A DNA stretch of 10,479 bases, taken from positions 1 to 10,479 of the forward strand of contig JARXKQ010000022.1 in NCBI GenBank assembly GCA_030271555.1. The letters run 5' to 3'. Position 1 is the stretch's first letter. Every line of letters starts with the position of its first letter. Positions 1-10,145 of this stretch are shown here, one piece after another. Under the pieces are notes generated by a model. It was not told where the DNA came from. It did no database searches and worked only from the letters and a program-made list of their open reading frames with translations. Made by a program: the position numbers and the translations under genes. This DNA is from Chloroflexota bacterium. Its GTDB lineage: Bacteria; Chloroflexota; Limnocylindria; Limnocylindrales; CSP1-4.

Positions 1-226
1 CATGCGCGAAGCTGGTCACTTGGCCGAGCAGAAAGACCCGCACGACGGCCGATCCCGAACGCTCAGCCTTACCCGCGCCGGCCTGGCGGCCCACCGGCGC
101 GCGAATCGCAGCTTCGAGGCCGCCTATGCGGCGTTCGTGCGCCGAGTTGGCTCCCAGGCGCGGGCCAAAGTCGCGCTCGTGGCGGTCGAAACCGCCGCTC
201 GGGACGCGTTGGCCGACCTGGGCTGA
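1..226 (+). CDS. MarR-family transcriptional regulator, C-terminal fragment (5' end outside window)
   Basis: The open frame enters from the left edge (first whole codon at 2) and ends at TGA 224-226. The visible 74 residues match the second half of a MarR winged helix. The wing signature is DPHDGRSRTLSLT at residues 12-24, equivalent to the family pattern D-x-x-D-x-R-x-x-x-x-x-LT, followed by the usual A-G and then an Ala/Arg-rich dimerisation helix (about residues 27-72). MarR proteins are cytoplasmic dimeric repressors or activators that bind short palindromes and often sense phenolic or oxidising compounds. The recognition helix and N-terminus are off the window, so neither operator nor ligand can be guessed. 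The ATG at 2 is an internal methionine and not the true start. The next gene, rpsT, begins 69 nt downstream on the same strand and is probably unrelated in function. Confidence 0.8.
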   Translation, partial: MREAGHLAEQKDPHDGRSRTLSLTRAGLAAHRRANRSFEAAYAAFVRRVGSQARAKVALVAVETAARDALADLG

Positions 227-295
227 TAACATCCGGCGTCGCGCGCCCTTTGCGCCGCGCCACACAGTTCTGAACTAACACCCCGAGGTTTTGAC

Positions 296-991
296 TTGGC
301 TCACTCCCAGCGCGGTTGGACCGGCGCTCGCACCCCGTCGGCTATCAAGCGCGTCCGCACGGCAGCCCGCAAGCGCGTCATCAATCAGCCCCGCCGCGCC
401 CAGGCCAAGACGCTCGTCGCCAAGGCGATGATTGCCGCCGGCGAGTCGCAGACCGGCACTTCCAACGCCGAGATCCAGGACGCGGTGCAGCGCGCCGTTT
501 CAGCGCTCGACCTGGCCGCGAAGAGCGGTGCGATCCATCGCAACGCCGCCAATCGGCGCAAGAGCCGGCTGATGAACAAGGTCAACGCCGCGATCGGCGG
601 CTCGGGCGCATCCGCCCCGTCTCATGTCGCGCGTTCCACCGGTAAGGCCGCCGCCGCCAAGGAAGCCAAGGCGCGAATCGCCGCCGGCCGCGCGGCCAAG
701 GCGAAGGGCGCTCAGACCGCCGCTGGCAAGGCTCGTGCCGCGCTGTCCCGCTCCTCGCGTGACGCCGCCAGCGAGAAGCCGGTGACCACGGCAGCCGCAC
801 CCAAGGCAACTGCCGCTGCCAAGCCCGCGGCGAAGCCGGCCGCCAAGAAGCCCGCCGCCAAGGCGTCGCTCAAGCCCGCCGCCAAGCTGGCTGCCAAGCC
901 CGCCGCCAAGCCCGCCGCCAAGCCCGCCGCCAAGTCGAGCGCCAAGCCCGCGGCGAAGCCGGCCGCCAAGAAGCCCGCCGCCAAGAAGTAA
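296..991 (+). CDS. rpsT: 30S ribosomal protein S20 with long Ala/Lys/Pro-rich C-terminal tail
   Basis: S20 binds 16S rRNA early in assembly of the 30S subunit. The core is clear: SAIKRVRTAARKRVIN at residues 15-30, then AVQRAVSALDLAAKSGAIHR around 63-82 and NAANRRKSRLMNK at 83-95, matching the conserved S20 helices and the K/R-rich rRNA-binding face. The start is TTG at 296, chosen because GAGG at 285-288 lies 7 nt upstream and translation from there gives the expected short N-terminus before SAIKR. Ordinary S20 is about 85-90 residues; this protein is 231. Residues from about 104 on form a low-complexity basic tail: first Ala/Lys/Arg-rich, then PAAK/KPAAK repeats from about 168 to the end. 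Such tails are known from linker histones and mycobacterial HupB and bind nucleic acid non-specifically. A role here (rRNA binding, assembly or nucleoid contact) is inference. A hairpin at 998-1018 follows the stop codon. Confidence 0.93.
   Translation: MAHSQRGWTGARTPSAIKRVRTAARKRVINQPRRAQAKTLVAKAMIAAGESQTGTSNAEIQDAVQRAVSALDLAAKSGAIHRNAANRRKSRLMNKVNAAIGGSGASAPSHVARSTGKAAAAKEAKARIAAGRAAKAKGAQTAAGKARAALSRSSRDAASEKPVTTAAAPKATAAAKPAAKPAAKKPAAKASLKPAAKLAAKPAAKPAAKPAAKSSAKPAAKPAAKKPAAKK
797..988 (+). repeat. Low-complexity PAAK-coding repeat tract in rpsT tail, with an exact 45-bp direct repeat
   Basis: The tract encodes residues 168-231 of S20 and is built mostly from AAG-CCC-GCC-GCC-type units (Lys-Pro-Ala-Ala). 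Within it, 818-862 and 941-985 are identical over 45 bp, including the same synonymous choices (GCG GCG among GCC codons); both encode AKPAAKPAAKKPAAK (residues 175-189 and 216-230). The identity ends exactly at 862 and 985. This points to duplication by slippage or recombination and suggests the tail length can vary between strains. Confidence 0.85.
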
Positions 992-997
992 CGCCGC

Positions 998-1018
998 GCG
1001 GTCTAGCTCGTAGACCGC
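998..1018. terminator. Hairpin between convergent rpsT and the glycolytic cluster
   Basis: An 8-bp perfect stem GCGGTCTA/TAGACCGC encloses the 5-nt loop GCTCG, starting 7 nt after the rpsT stop codon. No run of T follows on either strand, so this is not a textbook intrinsic terminator. Its position between two converging transcription units favours a termination or mRNA-end role for rpsT and perhaps for the opposite operon, whose last stop codon is at 1067-1069. Confidence 0.5.
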
Positions 1019-1066
1019 AGCGAGCCCCCTTAGGCCCGCGCTAAACCAACCTCCTGGTCGCGCCGC

Positions 1067-4151
<3,085 letters not shown>

Positions 4152-4190
4152 GGTTCAGCTCTCAATCTAGGTTGCGGCGAGCGGCGCGGG

Positions 4191-5234
4191 TCAGGAGCGG
4201 GTGGCCGAGGCCTCCACTGGCCGCGCGGCGGGCAAGCGCTCGCCGATGTAGGCCGTCAGATCGGCCACGCGGCAGGCGTAGCCCCACTCGTTGTCGTACC
4301 AACTGACGACCTTGACCATGTTGCCAAGGACGATCGTGTCGACCGACGAGACGATGGTCGAATGCTCGTCGCCCTTGAAGTCCATCGAGACGAGCGGCTC
4401 GTCGGAGTAGGCCATGATGCCCTTCATGGGGCCGTTGGCCGCCTTCTCGAACGCGGCGTTGACCTCTTCCTTGGTCACCTCGCGGCTCAGCACAGCGGTG
4501 AAATCCACGACGCTGACCGTGGGTGTCGGCACGCGGAAGGCCATGCCGGTGAACTTGCCCGTGAGCTCCGGGATGACGAGCGCGACTGCCTTCGCGGCAC
4601 CGGTCTCGCTGGGAATGATGTTCTGCGCCGCTGCGCGCGCGTCGCGCGGGTCCTTGGCGGCAACATCGAGCAGGCGCTGCGAGTTGGTGTAGGCGTGGAC
4701 CGTCGTGAGGAAACCCTTCTCGATGCCGAACATGTCGTTCAGCACCTTGGCGACAGGCGCAAGGCCGTTGGTCGTGCACGACGCGTTGCTGATGATGTTG
4801 TGCGTCTCGGGGTTGTAGATGCCCTCGTTGACGCCCAGGACGATGGTGACGTCCTCCTGCTTGGCCGGCGCGCTGATGATGACCTTCTTGGCGCCCGCAT
4901 CGAGATGGGCCCTGGCCTTATCAGCCTGGGTGAAGAGGCCGGTCGACTCGATCACGATGTCGACGCCCAGCTCCTTCCACGGCAGCGCGGCGGGATCCTT
5001 CTGCTTGAGCACCTTGATCTCGCGGCCATCGATGATCAGCGAGTCGCTTGTGTGGTCGACCGTGCCGTGATACGGGCCGTAGGTCGAGTCGTGCGCGAAT
5101 AGGAGCGCATTCAACTCGGTCTCGACCAGATCGTTGACGGCGACGACCTCGAGCTCGGGATGGCGTTCCAAGATCGCCTTCAGCGTCTGCCGACCAATGC
5201 GGCCGAAGCCATTGATGCCCACCCGGACTGCCAT
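4191..5234 (-). CDS. gap: Type I glyceraldehyde-3-phosphate dehydrogenase
   Basis: Oxidises and phosphorylates glyceraldehyde 3-phosphate to 1,3-bisphosphoglycerate, reducing NAD(P)+, in the cytoplasm. The 347 residues show [10 protein letters not shown] (6-15) for the Rossmann fold, catalytic Cys153 in SNASCTTN (149-156), base His180 in THAYTN-like VHAYTN, and Arg234 (FRVPTP) with Thr211 for phosphate binding. Asp35 in VNDL is the residue that usually favours NAD over NADP. However, the second NAD determinant, Leu-Pro in Bacillus GapA, is replaced by Val191-Ala192 (LLDVAAKD), and the S-loop end reads [11 protein letters not shown] instead of the usual PT-T/S-TGAAKA, so cofactor choice is uncertain. 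The ATG start at 5234 has AAGGAG 8 nt upstream. It is first in the gap-pgk-eno unit and is preceded by a 225-nt leader rich in inverted repeats. Confidence 0.97.
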   Translation of the reverse strand: MAVRVGINGFGRIGRQTLKAILERHPELEVVAVNDLVETELNALLFAHDSTYGPYHGTVDHTSDSLIIDGREIKVLKQKDPAALPWKELGVDIVIESTGLFTQADKARAHLDAGAKKVIISAPAKQEDVTIVLGVNEGIYNPETHNIISNASCTTNGLAPVAKVLNDMFGIEKGFLTTVHAYTNSQRLLDVAAKDPRDARAAAQNIIPSETGAAKAVALVIPELTGKFTGMAFRVPTPTVSVVDFTAVLSREVTKEEVNAAFEKAANGPMKGIMAYSDEPLVSMDFKGDEHSTIVSSVDTIVLGNMVKVVSWYDNEWGYACRVADLTAYIGERLPAARPVEASATRS

Positions 5235-5270
5235 TGCTGGGACTCCTTCTTCCGATCAGCAGGGCACGCA

Positions 5271-5282
5271 ACTACCGGTAGT
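5271..5282. promoter_or_regulatory. Perfect 12-bp palindrome upstream of gap
   Basis: ACTACCGGTAGT reads the same on both strands and sits 36 nt above the gap start codon, just upstream of the ribosome-binding site. The position fits an operator at or after the transcription start, or a small RNA stem. No regulator is identified and no clear -35/-10 pair was found nearby, so the role is inferred from symmetry and place only. Confidence 0.35.
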
Positions 5283-5316
5283 AGTGCCGCGCCATGCGGT
5301 TACTCGTTCTTGTCGC

Positions 5317-5385
5317 GGCCATCATCTGGGGATGGCCCGTTGCGCAGCGAGGGCCGATTGGCCCGCTCGTGCACGTCGTTGTGCA
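5317..5385 (-). promoter_or_regulatory. Structured leader region upstream of gap
   Basis: Three inverted repeats lie in this part of the 225-nt space between the upstream terminator and gap: GGCCATC/GATGGCC with a 7-nt loop (5317-5337), GGGCC/GGCCC with loop GATT (5351-5364), and TGCAC/GTGCA with a 6-nt loop (5370-5385). With the palindrome at 5271-5282 they could form a folded mRNA leader or a set of protein sites controlling the glycolytic cluster. GC-rich DNA makes short stems common, so this is tentative. The promoter should lie in 5283-5458 but no convincing hexamer pair stands out. I see no persuasive gene here. Confidence 0.3.
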
Positions 5386-5458
5386 GGTATCAATCTTCGC
5401 TGATCGGAGCGAGGCTTACCAGCAGGCCGCCGCGTGGCTGCTAACGGCCGTGAATCAA

Positions 5459-5491
5459 CGAGGGGTCCCGGCTCATCGCCGGGACCCCTCG
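5459..5491 (-). terminator. Strong hairpin terminator of the DUF5679 gene
   Basis: A 14-bp perfect stem (CGAGGGGTCCCGGC/GCCGGGACCCCTCG) closes a 5-nt loop, 24 nt beyond the DUF5679 stop codon. On the minus strand it is followed by TTGATT, a short T-containing stretch and not a full T run. It is the strongest simple hairpin I found in the window and probably ends the transcript coming from the right, insulating the gap leader. Confidence 0.75.
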
Positions 5492-5515
5492 CCTCCCTCT
5501 GGATTGCGGTGCTAG

Positions 5516-5656
5516 TTAGGCGCCGATCCGGAAAACGCTATTGCCGCACTTGGGGCATGTGCCCTTCCACGCTGGCTTGCCGTTCTTCATGACCACCTTG
5601 GTCGGGTCCTTCATTTCGACCTTCATCTTGTCGCGGACGCAGTAGGCCTCAGCCAC
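5516..5656 (-). CDS. DUF5679-type zinc-ribbon-like mini-protein
   Basis: This 46-residue gene starts with GTG at 5656, preceded by AAAGGAGG with a 6-nt spacer, one of the best ribosome sites in the window, so it is surely translated. The layout matches small DUF5679 proteins, common in Chloroflexota: an N-terminal AYC motif, KVEMKDP, then KNGKPAWKGTCPKCG and VFRIG. The fold is a probable zinc ribbon; no biochemical role is established. The oddity is the first knuckle. As I recall the family it has C-x-x-C there, but here it reads Cys6-Val-Arg-Asp9, while the second knuckle is intact (Cys34, Cys37). Asp9 may replace the lost cysteine as metal ligand, or zinc may be absent. It lies 75 nt after the uridine phosphorylase gene on the same strand and ends before a strong hairpin. 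Confidence 0.85.
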   Translation of the reverse strand: MAEAYCVRDKMKVEMKDPTKVVMKNGKPAWKGTCPKCGNSVFRIGA

Positions 5657-5731
5657 GGAGATCCTCCTTTTCGCTCACTTCTTGTTAGGTCGGGCCCGGG
5701 TCTTTTGCCCAGGTTCCCTGAGTGGTCCTGC

Positions 5732-6565
5732 TCAGGATGCCACCTTTGGCACCCACAAGGAGGGCCGCCAATGCAATGCTCCCTGAGCGTGCACGGCTTC
5801 ATCCATCTCGGCCAGCAGGCTGAGTGCCTCTAGCCCCGTATCGATGCAGTCGGCCTCAGCGCGGTCGCGCTGGTCGCCCTGCACGAAGGCGCCGCTCACT
5901 CTTTGAGCGTACGCCGTGCAGACGACGCCTGCCTTGCAACCGGCCAGCGCGGCGAGCACGAGCAGCGCCGACGCCTCCATTTCGAAGTTGACCACGCCCT
6001 GGCGGGCCATCTCCTGCGCGAGGTCAGGAAATCTGATCGGCAGCTGCGGAATCGGCCTTCCCTGGGCGCCAAAGAAGCCCGGCGCAGTGGCAGTCACGCC
6101 CAGGTGCGCGGTGTGGCCCAGCCGATTGGCCGCCTCTACGAGCGCCGCGACGGCCCGGTAATCGGCCACGGCCGGGTAGCCATCGTGCACGAAATACTTG
6201 GTCGTCGCCTCGAGGCGGACCGCACCGGTCGTGATCACGAGGTCGCCCAGGCCGATGTCATCGCGCAGCACGCCACACGAGCCGATGCGCACGAAGGTCG
6301 GCTTGTCGGTGATCGCCAGGATCTCGGCGATGACGATCTCGATGTTGTCTGCGCCGATGCCGGTTGAGACGACTGACACCCGCCGGCCCTTGAACTGGCC
6401 CGTGGCGCTGGCGAACACGCGGTGGCGGCGCTGGAACTCGACGCTTTGGAAGCGCTGGGCCACTTTCGCCGTCCGATCCTGGTCGCCCGGCAGCAGGATG
6501 TATTCGGCCAGCTCACCCCGAGCGAGGTCGATGTGGTATTGGCGATCTGTGTCCGGCAACGCCAT
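5732..6565 (-). CDS. udp: Uridine phosphorylase (nucleoside phosphorylase family)
   Basis: Splits uridine (perhaps deoxyuridine or thymidine) with phosphate into uracil and ribose 1-phosphate, for pyrimidine salvage in the cytoplasm. The 277-residue protein aligns along its length with E. coli Udp: LLPGDQDR with Gly27 and Arg31, Arg49, STGIGADN (67-74), and RIGSCG with Arg93 and Ser96, which form the phosphate site. Gln168 and Arg170 (AQGR) match the uracil-binding Gln166/Arg168 pair that separates uridine from purine phosphorylases, and FEMEAS (194-199) supplies the ribose-binding Glu-Met-Glu. It is about 24 residues longer than E. coli Udp, mostly a C-terminal tail ending WRPSLWVPKVAS. The ATG start at 6565 fits the family N-terminus, but the nearest strong ribosome motif, GGGAGG, is 23 nt upstream. 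No nearer in-frame alternative was seen. The preceding gene ends 107 nt upstream. Confidence 0.9.
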   Translation of the reverse strand: MALPDTDRQYHIDLARGELAEYILLPGDQDRTAKVAQRFQSVEFQRRHRVFASATGQFKGRRVSVVSTGIGADNIEIVIAEILAITDKPTFVRIGSCGVLRDDIGLGDLVITTGAVRLEATTKYFVHDGYPAVADYRAVAALVEAANRLGHTAHLGVTATAPGFFGAQGRPIPQLPIRFPDLAQEMARQGVVNFEMEASALLVLAALAGCKAGVVCTAYAQRVSGAFVQGDQRDRAEADCIDTGLEALSLLAEMDEAVHAQGALHWRPSLWVPKVAS

Positions 6566-6598
6566 GCGGCGATCAGTAACGGCGGAGACCTCCCAGCG

Positions 6599-6615
6599 GC
6601 ACGCTCAGGGCGTGC
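6599..6615 (-). promoter_or_regulatory. Hairpin in the leader of the uridine phosphorylase gene
   Basis: GCACGC/GCGTGC with loop TCAGG lies about 34 nt upstream of the start codon, just above GGGAGG. The hexamer CGCTCA (TGAGCG on the coding strand) occurs three times in this intergenic stretch, at 6602, 6624 and 6659. These may be regulator sites or chance; no promoter hexamers are obvious. Confidence 0.25.
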
Positions 6616-6657
6616 GGGACGCCCGCTCAGCACGTGCGACCCGCGGACGGTAACCCC

Positions 6658-6673
6658 ACGCTCAACTGAGCGT
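6658..6673 (-). terminator. Short hairpin at the end of the large surface-protein gene
   Basis: ACGCTCA/TGAGCGT is a 7-bp perfect inverted repeat with a 2-nt centre that begins at the last base of the stop codon of the 1102-codon gene. It is followed on the minus strand by GGGGTTACC with no T run. It could weaken transcription into the phosphorylase gene or serve as an operator. Confidence 0.35.
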
Positions 6674-9600
6674 CAAATCCGGCGCCACCGCTTTTTCAGC
6701 CGATTCGCCCAGCCGAGCTTCACCGCGAAGGCTCCGACCACCAGCAGGACCGTCAGTCCCAGGATTACGAGAAAGGCCACGAGTGGGCCCATCTGGGCTG
6801 GTTGCGCGGCCGCGAAATCGTGGGTAGCCGGTCCATAGCTGACCGGTTTCGCCGTCTGCGACGGCTCCGTCGCGCCATCCGCGCTGAGACGAACCACGTC
6901 CGCTGAATTGTTGACAATCACGTGCCCGTTGCTGTGAAGCGTGCCCCTCGCATTGACGAGGTCACCGATCCTCAGGGTGGCGACGAGCGGCGCAGCGTCA
7001 CCGACCAGCTCGATCGTGCTATCTCCAGATGCATCCGTGAGAACGACGATGCTGCCATCGACGCTTGTGACCAAGCCGCCGACGACCAATTCGGATCCGG
7101 TCCCACTCGCGATTAACGAACCTGATGGCCGAGGGCTCGGATGCGCCGTCGTGCGCGGCGTCGATTGCGGGTGCGGTGTGGACCCGGGTGGGCGGCTGGT
7201 TGGCTGAGCCGCCCCTAGCTTGATGTCCGCAGCGCTGCGCGGAACGAGCTGTAGCCGCTGGTCGCTCGCCGTGGGGTAGGCGCGCTTCACGATGCCGGTG
7301 ATCGTCGCCTTGCGCCCCGCCTCGAGCGCCGTCGAGGCTATGGCGCTGCGCTCAAGGCCGACGATCGGGATGCCGCCGCCGGTGAGCGTCAGCTCAGCGC
7401 GCCACGCGTCGCCGTCCTTGTGGACCGATTCCACCGTCCCGGTGACCGTCACGAGGCGCCACTCGAGCGCTTGCCCGATCGGCGCGGAGCCCAGCTGCGC
7501 CGCCTCTGGCTGGGCTGCTCCCAGGTCTGCTGCCTGCGCGGCGGTCAGTTGGGGCGCGCCGTAATAGGTACCGACCACACCGGTTACGGTCAATCGGCGG
7601 CTGGGTTGCGTCTCAAAATCTGCCGGCAGGCGCACGAGGATGGCCGCCGTCGAATCCTGGATAGTGACACGTTGGGCGTCAGCGTCGAGCAACCCCGGCC
7701 GCGCGGTCACCACGCCGGTGATCGACACCGTCGCGCCCTGGCGACGGAGCGCGTCGGCGATCGACAGAGAGGGCACGGCCGAGGGCGCGGGCGTTGGCGA
7801 GGGGGCGTGCGTGGGTGTCGCGCTGGGCCGCGGCGTTGGCGACGGCGTTGGCGACGGCGTTGGCGTTGGCGACGGGTTACCAGTCGCGCTGGGTCGCGGT
7901 GTTGCGGTGGGTCTGGGTGTTGGCGTCGGGGGCTGCGCCACGATCGTCACGTCCGACAGGTCGCGCGGCCAGAGCCGATACAACCCCAGCCGGTCGCCGA
8001 CGAGCCCCACCGCGTCGATCAGCTGCCCGGCCCTGAAATCGGCCGCGACCGCGCCCAACGGCGCGTGGAAGAAGACACGCGCCGTGCCACCGCTGTCGTG
8101 GACGATCAGGGTCACGCTGCCCGACGATGCGGCCTCGACGCTGTCGACGGTCACGGAGATGCGCGCGAGGAGGCCCTCCGTCGCTTCCCCAAGATCGGCC
8201 GCCGCCAGCGTTCGTGGCGCGGGCACGGCGGCTGAGCCAATCGCGCGGACCTCGGCTGGTGTGGGACGGATCTCGAGGTTGCCATACGGAGCGGCGAGGA
8301 TGCCACCGACCTCCAGCACCTGGCCTACTTCGCCCGAGAGCGCACCAGCAGGCAGTCGGACGTAGATGCCGCCACTCTCGTCCTGGATTGCGATGACCGA
8401 GTCACCCAGGATGCGGCCGGCCGGCGCGGTGACCACGCCGTCGACCAGGACGCGGGTGCCCATGGGTGCGAGGCGGGCCTCGGCAATCGGCGCGGCGGCA
8501 GGCGTCGGTGTCGGGCTGGCAGTCGGGCTGGCGGTCGGACTTGGGGTGGAGGTCGGAGTCGGTGTGGGAGTTGGAGTCGGGCTGGACGTCGGAGTCGGGC
8601 TCGCGCTGGGCGTCGGAGTCGGGCTCGCGCTGGGCGTCGGGCTCACTGGCCCGCTCAGGACGAGAACGTCGGCTGGGTCGGTCACGATCAAGGCGTAGTG
8701 GCCCTGGCCGTCGGTCGTCTGCTCGATCTGGCTCAAGACACAAACCAGCTCGACCAGGTTGCCCGGCGCGAGGTCGGCCGCGGCAACCACGACGCCGCTC
8801 GGCAGGATGAAGTTGAGCGGTCCTGTCCCGTCGTCGATCGTTGTGCCGCTCGTCACCCACGCCTGCACCGCGATCAGCCGCGACTCGAATGCCTCGCACG
8901 CCAGGCCGGTCGCCGCCCATAGCGGTGACGGGCGGTTGCCGGGCGCCAGATACGCAAGGTCGGCGGGGCTGGCAAGAGTCAGCGTCGTCTCGCCGTGGCG
9001 CTCCCCGATGACACCCGTGGCGGTCACGTACGAACCCGCCGGTAGCACCGGCCAGTCCGCCGACGCGAGGTAGAGCGCGATGCCGCCGCTGCCGTAGTCC
9101 AGGTATGCGGTCGTGCCGCCATCGATCAGGCCGGTCGAAGTCGCCAATTGGCCGCCGACCAGGACGAGCGGGCCGCCCGCGACGGGTGCGGCTGTCGGAC
9201 TGGGAACGGTCGTCGGACTGGGAACGGCTGTGGGCGCGGGCAGCGGCGCCCACGAACACATCGGGGTTGGAGTCGGCGCGGGAGTTGGGCTGACGGTTGG
9301 AGTCGGACTGGGCGTCGGCGTCAAAGTCGGCAATGGGGTGGCAGTCGGCGTCGGCGTCACCATGATCGCCGGCACCGCCGCGGCGGCGAGAGCCTGGGCG
9401 ACGGACGACGAATTGACCGCCGTGTCAGCCGAGTTGTCGTTTGAATCCGTCGTGTTGCCCGCCGCACCACCCGGCTTGCGCTCGAGGCTTGAGCCAGCCG
9501 GCGGCGCACTCCCGGCCCGCGTCTCTACGAATGGCGATGCGGCGTCGCCCCAGCTCAGCGAATCGATCACGCTCCCGCCCAGCGTCCGCAACACCAACGA

Positions 9601-9981
9601 GCCACCGGTCGCCGACAAACCGCCGCTGTACGTGCCGTCGGCGCCGGCCGCATAGGCGCCACCGGAGTTGGCGATCAACACATGGCGATGCGCAGGCACA
9701 ACAAGCGCCGTCCAGGTTTGCTTGCGCGTCACAGTCGCGCCGCTCGATGTGACATAGACGAGCTCCAGCCCACCTAGATCGAGGTCGCTGTTCGCCGCGT
9801 TGTAGATCTCGACGAACTCGTCGGACGCGCTGGCTGCGCCGGTCACGACTTCGCTGACAAGCAACCCCGTCGACACGGGCCACGATACGGCGCGCACCCC
9901 GACCGGCGCACAGACCAAACCGATCACCGCCACCAGCGCGGAAAACCACACGAGCCGACTCGAACGCACACCGGTAGCCAC
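6673..9981 (-). CDS. Large secreted membrane-anchored protein with lamin-tail and OB-like modules
   Basis: The 1102-residue protein begins at GTG 9981 with GGAGG 10 nt upstream. Residues 1-31 are a signal peptide with a VRA cleavage site. Residues 38-170 look like a lamin-tail domain ([20 protein letters not shown], a W-x-x-L-V-V-P core, SLSWGDA, SLERKPG). OB-like beta modules then follow at about 270-445, 497-682, 738-925 and 960-1035; recurring signs are GVVTA, IQD followed by ILVRLP or IYVRLP, and V-x-G-V/I-x-x-x-Y-G. Pro/Thr/Ser linkers separate them (208-268, 446-496, 683-737, 926-955). A helix at 1064-1088 with tail NRLKKRWRR should anchor it with the bulk outside. Lamin-tail plus YhcR-like OB domains commonly flank secreted nucleases, but no nuclease or other catalytic motif is visible. 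A surface nucleic-acid- or polymer-binding or scaffolding role is inferred. Confidence 0.85.
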   Translation of the reverse strand: MATGVRSSRLVWFSALVAVIGLVCAPVGVRAVSWPVSTGLLVSEVVTGAASASDEFVEIYNAANSDLDLGGLELVYVTSSGATVTRKQTWTALVVPAHRHVLIANSGGAYAAGADGTYSGGLSATGGSLVLRTLGGSVIDSLSWGDAASPFVETRAGSAPPAGSSLERKPGGAAGNTTDSNDNSADTAVNSSSVAQALAAAAVPAIMVTPTPTATPLPTLTPTPSPTPTVSPTPAPTPTPMCSWAPLPAPTAVPSPTTVPSPTAAPVAGGPLVLVGGQLATSTGLIDGGTTAYLDYGSGGIALYLASADWPVLPAGSYVTATGVIGERHGETTLTLASPADLAYLAPGNRPSPLWAATGLACEAFESRLIAVQAWVTSGTTIDDGTGPLNFILPSGVVVAAADLAPGNLVELVCVLSQIEQTTDGQGHYALIVTDPADVLVLSGPVSPTPSASPTPTPSASPTPTSSPTPTPTPTPTSTPSPTASPTASPTPTPAAAPIAEARLAPMGTRVLVDGVVTAPAGRILGDSVIAIQDESGGIYVRLPAGALSGEVGQVLEVGGILAAPYGNLEIRPTPAEVRAIGSAAVPAPRTLAAADLGEATEGLLARISVTVDSVEAASSGSVTLIVHDSGGTARVFFHAPLGAVAADFRAGQLIDAVGLVGDRLGLYRLWPRDLSDVTIVAQPPTPTPRPTATPRPSATGNPSPTPTPSPTPSPTPRPSATPTHAPSPTPAPSAVPSLSIADALRRQGATVSITGVVTARPGLLDADAQRVTIQDSTAAILVRLPADFETQPSRRLTVTGVVGTYYGAPQLTAAQAADLGAAQPEAAQLGSAPIGQALEWRLVTVTGTVESVHKDGDAWRAELTLTGGGIPIVGLERSAIASTALEAGRKATITGIVKRAYPTASDQRLQLVPRSAADIKLGAAQPTSRPPGSTPHPQSTPRTTAHPSPRPSGSLIASGTGSELVVGGLVTSVDGSIVVLTDASGDSTIELVGDAAPLVATLRIGDLVNARGTLHSNGHVIVNNSADVVRLSADGATEPSQTAKPVSYGPATHDFAAAQPAQMGPLVAFLVILGLTVLLVVGAFAVKLGWANRLKKRWRRI
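7771..7935 (-). repeat. Pro/Thr/Ser linker tract with 12-bp units
   Basis: Encodes residues 683-737 of the large surface protein ([14 protein letters not shown] and similar). In the middle, the 12-bp unit GGCGTTGGCGAC (plus-strand reading) stands at 7832-7843 and 7844-7855, followed by a variant at 7856-7873. This is coding low complexity prone to slippage. Confidence 0.75.
8494..8646 (-). repeat. Pro/Thr/Ser linker tract with exact 24-bp tandem repeat
   Basis: Encodes residues 446-496 of the large surface protein. Positions 8587-8610 and 8611-8634 are identical 24-bp tandem copies, with a partial third copy after them. The rest is diverged SPT/TPT coding repeat. Exact tandem identity indicates recent expansion. 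Confidence 0.8.
9178..9360 (-). repeat. Pro/Thr/Ser linker tract after the lamin-tail domain
   Basis: Encodes residues 208-268 of the large surface protein, with irregular TPTPSPTP repeats and a single Cys242 in the break PMCSWAPLP. The units are less exact than in the other linkers. It separates the lamin-tail domain from the first OB-like module. Confidence 0.7.
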
Positions 9982-10145
9982 GAACGAATGACCTCCCGCG
10001 GCGGGCAGGCACTGGCGGAGCAGGCGGTGGGTGAATCGTGCCCAGTCGGACTTATCGGCGGGTTATCCGTTCGTCCACCGGAGCGGCCCCAAGGCGACTT
10101 TGCGCTAGCATCCGGTCGCCCACCCCATCCGGAAGGAGATCCCAC
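9982..10145. promoter_or_regulatory. Divergent intergenic region
   Basis: These 164 bases separate the large surface-protein gene (minus strand) from the membrane protein gene (plus strand), so promoters for both should lie here. The ribosome sites are clear: CCTCCC at 9991-9996 (GGGAGG on the minus strand) and AAGGAG at 10133-10138. CATCCGG occurs twice just upstream of the right-hand gene. TAGCAT near 10106 could be a -10 element, but no matching -35 is seen. Confidence 0.4.

Noticed and set aside
712..984. 90-residue Ala/Gly/Leu-rich frame on the minus strand inside rpsT
   Set aside because: It is the reverse complement of the PAAK repeat codons and mirrors that repeat only.
5294..5515. 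73-residue plus-strand frame with a hydrophobic start (MRLLVLVAAIIWGW) in the gap leader
   Set aside because: The N-terminus looks like a signal peptide, but there is no ribosome site, the frame runs through the terminator hairpin, and the C-terminal half is Arg/Pro-rich without any pattern.
7771..9360. Regularly spaced GC-rich repeats that could suggest a CRISPR array
   Set aside because: The repeats are codon-phased Pro/Thr/Ser linkers within one open frame, the unit lengths vary, and there are no unique spacers or cas genes.
6673..9981. Lipoprotein reading of the large surface protein from Cys24
   Set aside because: The residues before Cys24 (IGLV) do not form a lipobox; a signal peptidase I site after Ala31 and a C-terminal membrane anchor explain the sequence better.
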